A stretch of 64,000 nt of DNA from Phytohabitans sp036906915. GTDB taxonomy: Bacteria > Actinomycetota > Actinomycetes > Mycobacteriales > Micromonosporaceae. A program made the translations under genes and the position numbers. The notes beneath the pieces are model-generated. The model was not told the DNA's origin and did not search any database. It saw only the letters and a list, made by a program, of their open reading frames with translations. This document shows positions 30,936 to 39,820 of the stretch, one piece after another. Positions within the stretch are counted from its first letter, which is position 1. Each line of letters begins with the position of its first letter. The stretch lies in the NCBI RefSeq assembly GCF_036906915.1, contig NZ_JBAKHX010000009.1:62001-126000 (forward strand), given 5' to 3'.

Positions 30936-32840
30936 GTGGGCGTCCTAGGTGTCACAAGTACGCAGCTCCATGCGTTGTTCGTGCTGAGTGTCGCCGCCTC
31001 GCCGGCCCTTGTCGCCTTCGTCGTCTTCGTTTTCTTCAAGCGCAGGCGCCGATTGTCATGGAAGATGTGGGAGCGGCTGGCCACGGCGGCGGACGAGCTG
31101 CACGCCTTGCCCGATCAGACGAGTATCGTGCACGCCGCGGCGCGCTCGGTGTTGACGCTCACTGGCGCCACGGCCGTTGATATCGAGCTGTGGGGTGTGG
31201 GTCAGCAGTGGTTGGTCCGTCTGGACTGGGCCCGGTTGGTGTACGACGGCCCTGTGTCGGAGGCTCCTGCGGCCCCTGCTGGGGGGTACACCGCCCACTG
31301 CGCGGTTGCCGGCCGTACCAGCGGCCCGGTGGGTGTCATCCGGGTCCACATGGGGGCTGCGGCGTTGACCGGTCTGCAGCGGAGTGTGTTGCGCACCTTG
31401 GGCATGGCACTGGCCACTGCACTATCCAATGTGCACAGGCACGACCGGGCGGTCGAGCAGGCGCAGCGCGCGGAACAGCTGGCCCGACGTGACGCGCTGA
31501 CCGGCCTGCCGAACCGTCGCGGGCTGCTCGACCTGCTAAATGAACAGTTGCGGCGGGCGGCGGTGTACGGGCCCGCGTTGGCCATCCTCGACCTCGATGG
31601 GTTCAAAGGGGTCAACGACACGCTCGGCCATGTCACCGGCGACCAGCTGCTCGTGGATGTGGCGGCTCGCCTGGCGGCCGCGGCCAAGCATGTGGGTGCC
31701 TTCGTGGGGCGGCTGGGCGGGGACGAGTTCGCCATCGGTTTCTCGACGTCAGACGTGGCGGCGTCCGCGGTCTCTCACGCTGAAGCGGTCGTTGGCTGCC
31801 TCGACGAGCCCTTCGACGTGCACGGGATGTCGCTGGTCGTGCGTGGCAGCACCGGCGTGGCCGTTGGCGAGCAGGACATCGACGCGGAGGAACTGCTGCG
31901 CCGCGCGGACGTGGCGATGTACCAGGCCAAGCGCGGCCGAGTGCAGACCGTGCTCTATCGCGAGGAGGTGGATCGCGGGGTTCCGCACCGGGTTGGGCTG
32001 TCCCGGGAGCTTGGCCGTGCGTTGGCGGCTGGGGAGATCGGGGTGTGGGTTCAGCCGGTGGTTCATCTGGGCACGGGGGAGGTTGTGGGCTGCGAGGCGG
32101 TCCCGCATTGGCAGCATCCTCGTCACGGTCGTCTGGAGCCGTCCGGGTGGCTCGAGCTGGCCGAGAATTCCGCGCACGTGGCCACGGTCACCGAGTACGT
32201 GCTGGATCAGGCCGTCGGGGCGGCGGCGCGGTGGCGAAAACTGGGTATGACGTTCCCGGTATCGTTGAACATCCCCCAGCGGTGCCTGTTTGACGTGCGC
32301 TTTCCCCACACCGTCCTGGCTCGGCTCCGGATGCATAACCTCGAGCCCCACGACCTGATCGTGGAGTTGAGCGAGACTGCCGGTATCAGTCCTGCCGAGT
32401 CGGTGCGCGAAGCGCTGACGAGCCTTAGGCGCGCTGGCGTTCGGATCGTGGCGGACAGGTTCGGCGCCAGCTATTCCACGCTTTCTGTTCTTACGCGCCT
32501 GCCCTCCATCGACGGATTGAAGGTCGATCCCGAACTGGTGGCCGCCCTTCCCGGCTTCCCGCGCAACAGGCTCACCGTGCAGGCGGCGGTCCGGCTCGGC
32601 AAGGATCTAGGCATCAGTCACGCGGTGGGAGCTGAGGGCGTCAGCACGGCTGCCCAGCGGCAGTTGCTGTACGAGTTGGGGTGTGTGACCGGTCAGGGGC
32701 CGCTGTTCGCGGCGCCGCTGCCGAGTGAGGAGGCAGTGCGTCTTCTGCGGGACCGGCAAGACGATGGGGGCGTCAGACTCGCGAGCCCGATACAACAGTT
32801 GGCGGCCGCCGCACGGGTGCGCCAGGGGGTCACGGCCTAG
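30936..32840 (+). CDS. GGDEF-EAL protein with membrane anchor and GAF-like domain
   Basis: 634 aa. Membrane helix at about 10-33 followed by KRRRR, a GAF-like domain (60-165), then GGDEF (RRDALTGLPNRRGLL, intact RLGGDEFAIG), then EAL. The EAL domain keeps Glu in CEAVPHWQHP, SLNIPQRCL, VELSETA, LKVDPEL and AEGVS, but the usual DDFGTGYSSL reads ADRFGASYSTL, losing one metal Asp. So it should make c-di-GMP, while phosphodiesterase activity is doubtful. GTG 30936 was taken as start; it is not well supported. Confidence 0.85.
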   Translation: MGVLGVTSTQLHALFVLSVAASPALVAFVVFVFFKRRRRLSWKMWERLATAADELHALPDQTSIVHAAARSVLTLTGATAVDIELWGVGQQWLVRLDWARLVYDGPVSEAPAAPAGGYTAHCAVAGRTSGPVGVIRVHMGAAALTGLQRSVLRTLGMALATALSNVHRHDRAVEQAQRAEQLARRDALTGLPNRRGLLDLLNEQLRRAAVYGPALAILDLDGFKGVNDTLGHVTGDQLLVDVAARLAAAAKHVGAFVGRLGGDEFAIGFSTSDVAASAVSHAEAVVGCLDEPFDVHGMSLVVRGSTGVAVGEQDIDAEELLRRADVAMYQAKRGRVQTVLYREEVDRGVPHRVGLSRELGRALAAGEIGVWVQPVVHLGTGEVVGCEAVPHWQHPRHGRLEPSGWLELAENSAHVATVTEYVLDQAVGAAARWRKLGMTFPVSLNIPQRCLFDVRFPHTVLARLRMHNLEPHDLIVELSETAGISPAESVREALTSLRRAGVRIVADRFGASYSTLSVLTRLPSIDGLKVDPELVAALPGFPRNRLTVQAAVRLGKDLGISHAVGAEGVSTAAQRQLLYELGCVTGQGPLFAAPLPSEEAVRLLRDRQDDGGVRLASPIQQLAAAARVRQGVTA

Positions 32841-32877
32841 AGGGAACGGCCCCGATCGTGCGCGGTGTTGGGCGACG

Positions 32878-33711
32878 CTATGACTCGATCACCCCGACCC
32901 CGGCCAGGCAGCCGGCCCGCTGCGGCGCGTCGACGAAGTCCAGAGGATCGCCGGCGGTAGGTCGCCACTGCGGCATCCAGACCAGGCCGGGCTCGACCAG
33001 GTGGAAGCCGTCGAAGAACTTCTCGATCCCATCCCGCGTGCGTATGCCCGCAGGCGTGGACGTGGACCGCGCGTAGACCTCGCGTGCCGCATCGGCCCGC
33101 GCCATCGCCTGGATTCCCTCGACGGCGATGTGGCTGATGACCAGCCAGCTGCCCGGAGCCAGCCGGGCCCGCAGCGTCTCCACGGCCGCGTACGCCTCAT
33201 CGTCGTCGGGTACGAACGGCAGTACCGCGGCGAGCAGCAGGGCGACGGGTTGGTCGAGGTCGATGATCGCCGAGAGGTGCGGGTCGGTTTCGATCTGGTG
33301 CAGCAGGTGATCCGGGTCGCGCAGGTCGCCCTGGATGGCGTCGGCCAGGTCATTGCCGGCCAGCAGTTGGCGGCTGTGCATGACCGCGACGTCGTCGATG
33401 TCGACGTAGAGCACGCGGGCGTCGGAGGCGGTCTGCTGTGCGACCTCGTGGACGTTGCCCATGGTCGGGATACCCGACCCGATGTCCAGGAACTGCCGTA
33501 CTCCCTGCTCACCTGCCAGGAAACGGACCGCCCGACCTAGAAACGCTCGGTTGGAATGGGCCATCGGCTTGATGATCGGCATCTGGGCGAGCACTTTCTC
33601 CGCGGCTACACGGTCCACCTCGAAGTTGGTGAAGCCGCCCAGGTAGTAGTCGTACATCCGCGCGGCGGTGGCCTGCTGGCTTTTGTTCGCCTCGGCGTTG
33701 TCGAGCTCCAC
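32878..33711 (-). CDS. SAM-dependent methyltransferase (Methyltransf_19/DUF574)
   Basis: 277 aa from GTG 33711 (ribosome site GGAGGAAG). Family landmarks: ARMYDYYLGGFTNFEVDR, NRAFLGRAVRFLAGEQGVRQ, LDIGSGIPTMGNVHEVAQ (SAM site), VLYVDIDDVAVMHSRQLL, and GIEKFFDGFHLVEPGLVW. This family is expanded in actinomycetes and its substrates are mostly unknown. Bases 33224-33534 are nearly identical to part of the fusion gene. Confidence 0.9.
   Translation of the reverse strand: MELDNAEANKSQQATAARMYDYYLGGFTNFEVDRVAAEKVLAQMPIIKPMAHSNRAFLGRAVRFLAGEQGVRQFLDIGSGIPTMGNVHEVAQQTASDARVLYVDIDDVAVMHSRQLLAGNDLADAIQGDLRDPDHLLHQIETDPHLSAIIDLDQPVALLLAAVLPFVPDDDEAYAAVETLRARLAPGSWLVISHIAVEGIQAMARADAAREVYARSTSTPAGIRTRDGIEKFFDGFHLVEPGLVWMPQWRPTAGDPLDFVDAPQRAGCLAGVGVIES
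33224..33534. repeat. 311-bp inverted repeat, left arm
   Basis: Reverse complement of 36681-36991; one mismatch seen. It covers the SAM-binding core of both methyltransferase genes. Flanking coding sequence is much more diverged. Confidence 0.85.
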
Positions 33712-33776
33712 GGCTTCTTCCTCCCCTGTGCCTGTTCGCGGCCACCACAGTAGTGACCCACGGTCCGGTATGGAGT

Positions 33777-34745
33777 TCAGGTGTGGTCCGGGCGCCGGGC
33801 GTCGTCGCGTTCCTGGCGCGCGTGGCGGGCGAGGTCCCGCACGGCCGGGTCTGCGATCGCGGTGGCGACTTTTACTAGCCAGGCTTTCTCCGCGATGGGG
33901 TCGGTGTCTGGCCGAGCGTGTTCGTGGCGCGCCTGGGGACGCAGGCTGCGGGTCTTGGCGTCCGCGGCGTCGATGAGAACTGCGGCCTCGACAACCGCCT
34001 CGATGTCGTGTCCGGCCAGGCCGGCGACCGCCAGCCGTCGGGCCGTGCGAGCCGTGTGTGAGCAGCGATACGGCCCCAGAGCGAGCTGGCCGTCGTGGAT
34101 CTCCACCAGGCACCGCGTCAGCCGGGTCGACGGGTGGGGGAACCACTGTTGCAGGATCACCTCGGGTGTGGCCCGCGCGACCACCTCCCACAGCGGTTCG
34201 AGCGTTCGCCGCAGGTTCTCAGCGCCGTCTTCATGGTCCAGATCCCCGATCGGTTCCGCCGCAGCAGGAACATCGGGGTGGGCACCGGGTTGGCTCTTGG
34301 TGGCCGACATGGAGGTCAGGAGGGAGGCCGTCACCTCCGCCTCGATCTCTTTCCCGTCCCGATAGCTGGTGCGGGCCAAGATCTGCTGAACCAGGCCGGG
34401 ATCGATCCGTGGCGCGAGAACCCGCGCTACGTCCGCACCGACGGCAGAGGTGGATTCGTGGTTCAACAGCAGGTGTGCGAGCTCATGGTGGATGATGTGC
34501 TTCTGGTGCAGCGTCAGGGCGCCGGACGGGTGGTCACGCTGCTGGTGGTAGTAGATGACCGCCCACGTGTCGGTACCGAGGACCATGCCGCACAGCCGGT
34601 CGATGGGCAGGTCGGCTGCGACAAGGTGGATTGATCGGCCCTGCTGCTTGCCGATCTGACGACACAACCCGTCAAGATCGGAAACGTCGTTGACCCCCAA
34701 GGCGGCCAATCTGCGTTCGCACTGCCGTACGACGCTCGTGCTCAT
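33777..34745 (-). CDS. ImmA-like peptidase fused to a DUF6545-like domain
   Basis: 322 aa from ATG 34745. Zinc site HHELAHLLLNH near residue 105 with a later EIEAEVTASLLTS. The C-terminal 150 residues copy the soluble part of the MAB_1171c protein: LEPLWEVVARATPEVIL, LVEIHDGQLALGPY, a helix pair, and EKAWLVKVATAI. No membrane part. Divergent from an XRE gene, so again an XRE-ImmA pair. Confidence 0.8.
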   Translation of the reverse strand: MSTSVVRQCERRLAALGVNDVSDLDGLCRQIGKQQGRSIHLVAADLPIDRLCGMVLGTDTWAVIYYHQQRDHPSGALTLHQKHIIHHELAHLLLNHESTSAVGADVARVLAPRIDPGLVQQILARTSYRDGKEIEAEVTASLLTSMSATKSQPGAHPDVPAAAEPIGDLDHEDGAENLRRTLEPLWEVVARATPEVILQQWFPHPSTRLTRCLVEIHDGQLALGPYRCSHTARTARRLAVAGLAGHDIEAVVEAAVLIDAADAKTRSLRPQARHEHARPDTDPIAEKAWLVKVATAIADPAVRDLARHARQERDDARRPDHT

Positions 34746-34933
34746 CTTCAGTTGCCCCCGATTGCCCGCCCGCGCGAGCACGCCTCCTGCTGAGACGGTG
34801 GTCTGGTCGGTTCGCCGGACCGACCAGGACAGCGTTGCTGCCGGCTCGCCTACCGGCGGCAGCTACCTTCTCCGTGTGGCCGCTGTTCACCGCCTTGGAT
34901 GTCCTTGCCGAGCAAACCACCGATCATCACAGG

Positions 34934-34950
34934 TGTCAACTATAGTAACC
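34934..34950. promoter_or_regulatory. Overlapping divergent promoters and XRE operator candidate
   Basis: TATAGT (34941-34946) is a -10 for the XRE gene; TTGACA on the minus strand (34934-34939) is a -35 for the ImmA-DUF6545 gene. The stretch GTCAACTATAGTAACC is an imperfect palindrome around TATA. Confidence 0.5.
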
Positions 34951-34988
34951 ACAGGTAGAGGGCCGGTGGGCCAGCGCGGGGAGGCATC

Positions 34989-35471
34989 ATGACAGCTGAT
35001 ACGCCGGGGCATCACCGTCCGACGTTCGCGGAGCGTTTGAACCAGCTGTTCGAGACGGTGCGTCCGGAAGGCAGCAAGGATCCTTACGGCGATCGGGAGG
35101 TAGCCCGGGCGATCAAGCGGAAGGGCACCGACATCTCCCACAGCTACATCGGGTTGCTACGGCGTGGTGAGAAGACCAACCCGACGATGCTGCTGGTGCA
35201 GGCGTTGGCCGACTTCTTCGGAGTGGCGCCGGCCTACTTCTTCGATGACACCGCGTATCAAGACACGCTTCGCAAACTCGCCGAGCTGCGGGCGGCACGG
35301 GAGCTGGAAGAACTTCTTGCGGATCCGCGGGCGGCCCTGCTCGCGGTGAAGTTCCGCGGTCTCACGGACGAGGGCTTTGCCGAGGCGCTGAAGGTGGTCG
35401 AGGACCGTCTCTCTGCGGAACGGGAGAGCGCCACGCACCCCGGCCGGGATGGCGAGCCGCGGACGCAATGA
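34989..35471 (+). CDS. XRE-family regulator
   Basis: 160 aa. TFAERLNQLFETVRPEG, EVARAIKRKGTDISHSYIGL (HTH), LLRRGEKTNPTM and ALADFFGVAPAYFFDD are typical of actinomycete XRE proteins. The C-terminal helical tail is RAGLTDEGF-like (FRGLTDEGFAEALKVVEDR). Followed after 51 bp by the ImmA-DUF6545-methyltransferase gene. Confidence 0.85.
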   Translation: MTADTPGHHRPTFAERLNQLFETVRPEGSKDPYGDREVARAIKRKGTDISHSYIGLLRRGEKTNPTMLLVQALADFFGVAPAYFFDDTAYQDTLRKLAELRAARELEELLADPRAALLAVKFRGLTDEGFAEALKVVEDRLSAERESATHPGRDGEPRTQ

Positions 35472-35522
35472 CGTCCACATGAGGGGTTGCCCGAACCAGA
35501 CATTACGGTGAAGGGGTTGGCG

Positions 35523-37331
35523 ATGGGCTCTGCCAGAGGCAGCGACTTTCGACGGCTGCGGTCCCTTAGCGTGCCGATCCCGACCCCGCTGATCCTCGAG
35601 GACTTCGTCAGCCAGCTGGCGGCCAGCCGTGGTCGGACTATGACACTGCAGCAGGTCCCGATCACCTCGGCCCTCGCGGGTGTTTCGGTGTCCACCGCGA
35701 CGGGCGACCACATCGTCGTGGCCGCCGACGTCCCGCCGCTGCTGCGGCTACACATCGGCCTACACGAGGTGGTCCACCTGATTCTCGGGCACCGCGGCGG
35801 CCCGACCAAGAGCACACCATCGGTCGTGGATACGCCTGATAAGCGCGACCTGTCGGCGGGGCCTGACCGATATCCGGAGGCGGAGGAGCGGGAGGCCGAG
35901 CGCCTGGCTACGAGCATCGCGGAACTCGCGTACCTGGCCTCGCAGCAGCGTTGGTTGGGCATGCACAGGCCGTGGCGTCTTTCGGCCGACCTGGTATGCG
36001 CTGCTTGGGGCGGGGGCGTGTATCGGCGCCTGTATCCGCTGTGGGCCGCTTTGGTGACCGCCGACGTCGGCATCAGTTTCGAGGCCCCGGTCGCCGCGTC
36101 GGCTGATCGGTCGTTGCCGCTGATCGGCTCCTACCGTGCCCTCTATCGGAGGGTGATCGAGATCTACGACGGCCTTCGGTTGATCCTGCCGGCCGTTGAC
36201 TCGGCGGTGGTTGGCCACGCCCGTCAACTCGCCATCGCGGCTGGGCTAAGCCTGGACGACGCCGAGGCCGTCGGCGTCGCCGCTGGTGTGAAGACGCTGG
36301 TGCTGTCTGGCGACCCGCCGACGGCCCCTCGGGCATCTGGTGCTCGGGTCACCGTGCCGTTTCCTACGGACCTGGACTTGTTGAGCAACGCCCGGGCGCT
36401 CGGCAGGGTCGCGGATGCCTTCGCGCGGTGGCCGATGATCAGTGACGATGCGACGGCGGCGCCTGGTGGCGCCGGCGGTGCGGTGACACGGCGGCGGCGG
36501 GCTAGTGATCTGCCGCCGGACGGCGTGGGCGACATGGAGTTTGCGAGCGCCGCTCGGATGTATGACTTCTACCTGGGCGGGGACCAGAACTTTGCCGTCG
36601 ATCGCAGGGCGGCTGGCGAGGCCATCGCTGGTATGCCTTTGATCCCCGCAATCGCTCAGGCGAATCGGGCGTTTCTGGGGCGGGCGGTCCGTTTCCTGGC
36701 CGGTGAGCAGGGAGTACGGCAGTTCCTGGACATCGGGTCGGGTATCCCGACCATGGGCAACGTCCACGAGGTCGCACAGCAGACCGCCTCCGACGCCCGC
36801 GTGCTCTACGTCGACATCGACGACGTCGCGGTCATGCACAGCCGCCAACTGCTGGCCGGCAATGACCTGGCCGACGCCATCCAGGGCGACCTGCGCGACC
36901 CGGATCACCTGCTGCACCAGATCGAAACCGACCCGCACCTCTCGGCGATCATCGACCTCGACCAACCCGTCGCCCTGCTGCTCGCCGCGGTGCTGCACTT
37001 CCTGCCTGACGACGATGAGGCGTACGCGGCTGTGGAGGGGCTGCGGGCCCGGCTGGCTCCGGGCAGTTGGCTGGTCATCAGCCACGGCGCCCGGGAGGGG
37101 TTTGCCGATGGCGAGGCCGCGGCGGTGCAGCGTGTGTATGCGGAGTCGACGCCGACGCCGGGCGGCTTGCGGACCCGGGAGGGGATCGAGAAGTTCTTCG
37201 ACGGCTTCCACCTGGTCGAGCCCGGCCTGGTCTGGACGCCGCACTGGCGGGGCGGCAGGATCGATGACTCGTTCGGGCGGGATGCGAGCCGGTGCGGAAT
37301 GCTGGCTGGCGTCGGACGTCTGCCCGATTGA
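35523..37331 (+). CDS. Three-domain fusion: ImmA-like peptidase, DUF6545-like, SAM methyltransferase
   Basis: 602 aa from ATG 35523 (AAGGGG ribosome site). Residues about 60-150: HEVVHLILGH zinc site and a YPEAEEREAERLATS helix. About 165-310: DUF6545-like (YRRLYPLWAALVTADVGI, YDGLRLILPAVDS, then ALGRVADAF). About 335-602: complete Methyltransf_19 domain (ARMYDFYLGGDQNFAVDR, LDIGSGIPTMGNVHEV). Each part has a stand-alone relative within 10 kb. No stop or frameshift separates the domains. It may join signal sensing by proteolysis to methylation. Confidence 0.85.
   Translation: MGSARGSDFRRLRSLSVPIPTPLILEDFVSQLAASRGRTMTLQQVPITSALAGVSVSTATGDHIVVAADVPPLLRLHIGLHEVVHLILGHRGGPTKSTPSVVDTPDKRDLSAGPDRYPEAEEREAERLATSIAELAYLASQQRWLGMHRPWRLSADLVCAAWGGGVYRRLYPLWAALVTADVGISFEAPVAASADRSLPLIGSYRALYRRVIEIYDGLRLILPAVDSAVVGHARQLAIAAGLSLDDAEAVGVAAGVKTLVLSGDPPTAPRASGARVTVPFPTDLDLLSNARALGRVADAFARWPMISDDATAAPGGAGGAVTRRRRASDLPPDGVGDMEFASAARMYDFYLGGDQNFAVDRRAAGEAIAGMPLIPAIAQANRAFLGRAVRFLAGEQGVRQFLDIGSGIPTMGNVHEVAQQTASDARVLYVDIDDVAVMHSRQLLAGNDLADAIQGDLRDPDHLLHQIETDPHLSAIIDLDQPVALLLAAVLHFLPDDDEAYAAVEGLRARLAPGSWLVISHGAREGFADGEAAAVQRVYAESTPTPGGLRTREGIEKFFDGFHLVEPGLVWTPHWRGGRIDDSFGRDASRCGMLAGVGRLPD
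36681..36991. repeat. 311-bp inverted repeat, right arm
   Basis: See 33224-33534. Suggests recent gene conversion. Confidence 0.85.
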
Positions 37332-37650
37332 GCCGTTGGCCCTGCGCATGGCCAGCCGCCAAGACCTGGCCCCTCCTCGGGCCCTAAGGCGTCGCCGACA
37401 GCGCCCGGCTGCGGCCCGGCGGCGGCCAGAGCGGCGTCCATTGTGGTGGCGGGTTGGTCCAGCGTGCGGCGACCGCACCTGCCGTCGAGATGCTCCAGCG
37501 CCAGGCTGTCGCGGTGGCTGTGGCGGGCGATCGTGTCGGCTCGGTGCGCCTCGCGAAGGTACGCCGTCGATTGGTTGGTGCGTTACCGCAAGCCAAGTCG
37601 ATGGCTGATGTCACTAATCAGCAGGTGAGTCGCGATCGTCGACCTCGGCA
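37332..37650. other. Gene-free stretch between convergent genes
   Basis: No reading frame I can support, and no clear terminator. Confidence 0.5.
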
Positions 37651-38484
37651 TTATGGTCTCCAGGGCACCGAGGCAACCGCCGCGTAGATGCCCGACAGCG
37701 CGGGGTTGGGCGCGAACTCGGCCTCGGTGTCGGCGGGGGTGCCGTATGGCTGCCATTCGGGTGTCCACACCAGTCCGGGGGCGAGTGTGTCCAGGCCGTT
37801 GAGGAAGCGCATGATCTGGTCGCGGGTTCGTATATGAACGTTGGTCGTGGTTTGTTGGTAAACCTTCGTCACGGATTTGGCCGCGGCTTGGTTGAAGTCG
37901 GTCACCGTGGCGTGGGTTAGGACGAGGTAGCTGCCCGGTGTGAGCGCGTCGACCATGCGCGCGACGGCCTCGTAGGCGTGCTGGTCGTCAAGGAAGTGCA
38001 GCAGGCACGCCATCACGAGGCCGACGGGACGGCTCAGGTCGATCAAGGGGTTGCTTTCGAGCTGTTCCAGCACGGCGGTCGGGTCGTTCAGGTCGCCGGG
38101 CATGGCGTCGGCCAGGTCGTTGTCAGCTAGGAGCTGGTGGCTGTGCATGACGGCTACCGGGTCGATGTCGACGTAGAGCACGCGGGCATCGGGGGCGGCC
38201 TGCTGGGCGATCTCGTGGACGTTACCCATGGTCGGGATGCCGGATCCCAGGTCCACGAATTGCCGGATGCCGCGCTCGGCGGCCAGAAACCTCACCGCGC
38301 GGTGCAGGAAGCCGCGGTTTGCCTTGCAGATCTGGCCAGTCAGTGGCCAGTTCTCCAGTACCTTCTCCGCAGCGGCTTGGTCCACGGGGAATGAGTGGAC
38401 TCCACCTAGGAAGTAGTCGTACATGCGAGCTGGGCTGGGAACAGTGGTGTCCACACCTGGCAGCGACGCGGCCGTTTCTACCAT
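37651..38484 (-). CDS. SAM-dependent methyltransferase (Methyltransf_19/DUF574)
   Basis: 277 aa, the same length as the 32878 enzyme. ARMYDYFLGGVHSFPVDQ, VDLGSGIPTMGNVHEIAQ, VLYVDIDPVAVMHSHQLL, and MRFLNGLDTLAPGLVWTPEW. Clearly diverged from the two copies to its left, so not part of the recent conversion. A 27-bp palindrome lies 22 bases before the start. Confidence 0.9.
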   Translation of the reverse strand: MVETAASLPGVDTTVPSPARMYDYFLGGVHSFPVDQAAAEKVLENWPLTGQICKANRGFLHRAVRFLAAERGIRQFVDLGSGIPTMGNVHEIAQQAAPDARVLYVDIDPVAVMHSHQLLADNDLADAMPGDLNDPTAVLEQLESNPLIDLSRPVGLVMACLLHFLDDQHAYEAVARMVDALTPGSYLVLTHATVTDFNQAAAKSVTKVYQQTTTNVHIRTRDQIMRFLNGLDTLAPGLVWTPEWQPYGTPADTEAEFAPNPALSGIYAAVASVPWRP

Positions 38485-38506
38485 CGGCGGCTCCCTCGAT
38501 CGATTC

Positions 38507-38533
38507 CGACCTGTAGCAGTGTGCTACAGGTCG
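38507..38533. promoter_or_regulatory. 27-bp perfect palindrome
   Basis: CGACCTGTAGCA and TGCTACAGGTCG around GTG, upstream of the methyltransferase gene. Operator more likely than terminator, because another hairpin (38637-38683) better fits as terminator of the upstream gene. Confidence 0.55.
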
Positions 38534-38636
38534 ATCACTCGCGCATCCCCCTGGCTCGATGTCGTCGAATGGGACCTGCGGGTGTATGCCGTCGATCACG
38601 ACGTTCGCGCTGCGTGGGCGCCACTGCGATGTCCAT

Positions 38637-38683
38637 GAAGAGGCGTCGGCAAGCGCTTGAGTCTTCGCTGTCGACGCCTCTTC
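38637..38683 (-). terminator. Probable terminator of the HTH-TM gene
   Basis: 12-bp arms GAAGAGGCGTCG and CGACGCCTCTTC with a 23-base loop. Confidence 0.5.
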
Positions 38684-38731
38684 GGCCTGCGCCTGTTGGC
38701 GGCGCTAGGTTGGCCGTTCCTTGGTCGGGGC

Positions 38732-39607
38732 CTAGGGCCTCGGGCAGTCGGGGAGGTTGGTGGGTAGCTTGTCGCGAGCGAACCAGATGTTGCTCAGGTA
38801 GCCGGTGCCGTCGATGTCAGGGTGTGGAGCTGTCCGGAGCCAGCGGTCGTCTTCGTAGAAGTAGTCGTCGTTTACGCCGGGTTCGCCGTTGCGAATCTTT
38901 TGGCCGGTCGTTACGCATGTGACCTGCACCGTTGCGGGCAGAGTCACCGTGGCGGCTGGTGTCGAGCCGGGGATACAGGGGCTTAACTCGCAGTTCGAGT
39001 TGGTGCTCGGCAGTGTCCACAGGCTGATTGTGTGCGCGTATGGCTTCTGCGTGCCGACCATGGCGCCGTTGATCGGTGCTTCAAAGGTGGTCAAGACGCC
39101 TTGAGGTGTGGTGGTCGAAGGGGATGCTGACGGGCCGGTTGCCGAGTCCGTCGGCGAGTCGGTTGCTCCACGCCGCGCGAGCAGCCCCGCGGTGGCCGTG
39201 ACGGCGAGCACCAGCACGACTGCTCCCAGCGCTACCTTCCTGCGGGGCGACAGGGATTTGAGCCGTACCGTCGCGGCTTTGAGCAGGGACTTCGCGCGGC
39301 CTGGTCCGAACCTGGGCGGTGGAGCGACCACTGTGGCCCGTCCATCGCGTGTGGGTCGCTGAGCGGTGTCTCGCCATTGCCACCAGGTCACGACGCCCGG
39401 ATCGTTAAATACCTCGGCGAGCATGTCGGCTTGCTGGCGGCTGGGCCCCCGGTCCTTGCCGGAGCGCCAACGTCTCACATCTCGTTCGTTTACCCCCTCC
39501 AATCTTGTGGCCAGACCAGGCACGCTCATCCCTGCGTGTTCCATTGCGTCGACCAACCGCCGACTCGCGTCGGCCGAGGGTTCGGCCGATTCAAGAGGAC
39601 GCCCCAA
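38732..39607 (-). CDS. HTH protein with single membrane span and extracellular domain
   Basis: 291 aa from TTG 39607 (AAAGG ribosome site). Residues 12-75 form an XRE-like HTH (GMSVPGLATRLEGVNERDV, RRWRSGKDRGPSRQQAD). Then a basic stretch and one membrane helix (VALGAVVLVLAVTATAGLLA) near 125-145, a Ser/Thr/Pro linker, and an outside domain of about 120 residues with Cys pairs (CELSPCIPG, VQVTCVTTG, DCPRP). The topology resembles a transmembrane sensor-regulator. Confidence 0.75.
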   Translation of the reverse strand: MGRPLESAEPSADASRRLVDAMEHAGMSVPGLATRLEGVNERDVRRWRSGKDRGPSRQQADMLAEVFNDPGVVTWWQWRDTAQRPTRDGRATVVAPPPRFGPGRAKSLLKAATVRLKSLSPRRKVALGAVVLVLAVTATAGLLARRGATDSPTDSATGPSASPSTTTPQGVLTTFEAPINGAMVGTQKPYAHTISLWTLPSTNSNCELSPCIPGSTPAATVTLPATVQVTCVTTGQKIRNGEPGVNDDYFYEDDRWLRTAPHPDIDGTGYLSNIWFARDKLPTNLPDCPRP

Positions 39608-39820
39608 CTTCAGACCTTTCTTCGCGTGATCATCGGGAAACTGGCATCAGGCCGCTATCTGGATCATGGACCTGTTCCTGCCGGGTTTTGGCCGGCCCGG
39701 TGACCTGCGGAAACGTTCTTGCCGTTGTCGCAGTTCCTGCCTTCTTTTCTGCCGTTTTTTGCCCCCTGAGGGTGGCTTCTGCCCTTGGAAACGCCGAGGG
39801 CAGAAGGGAGACAAGTGGTC

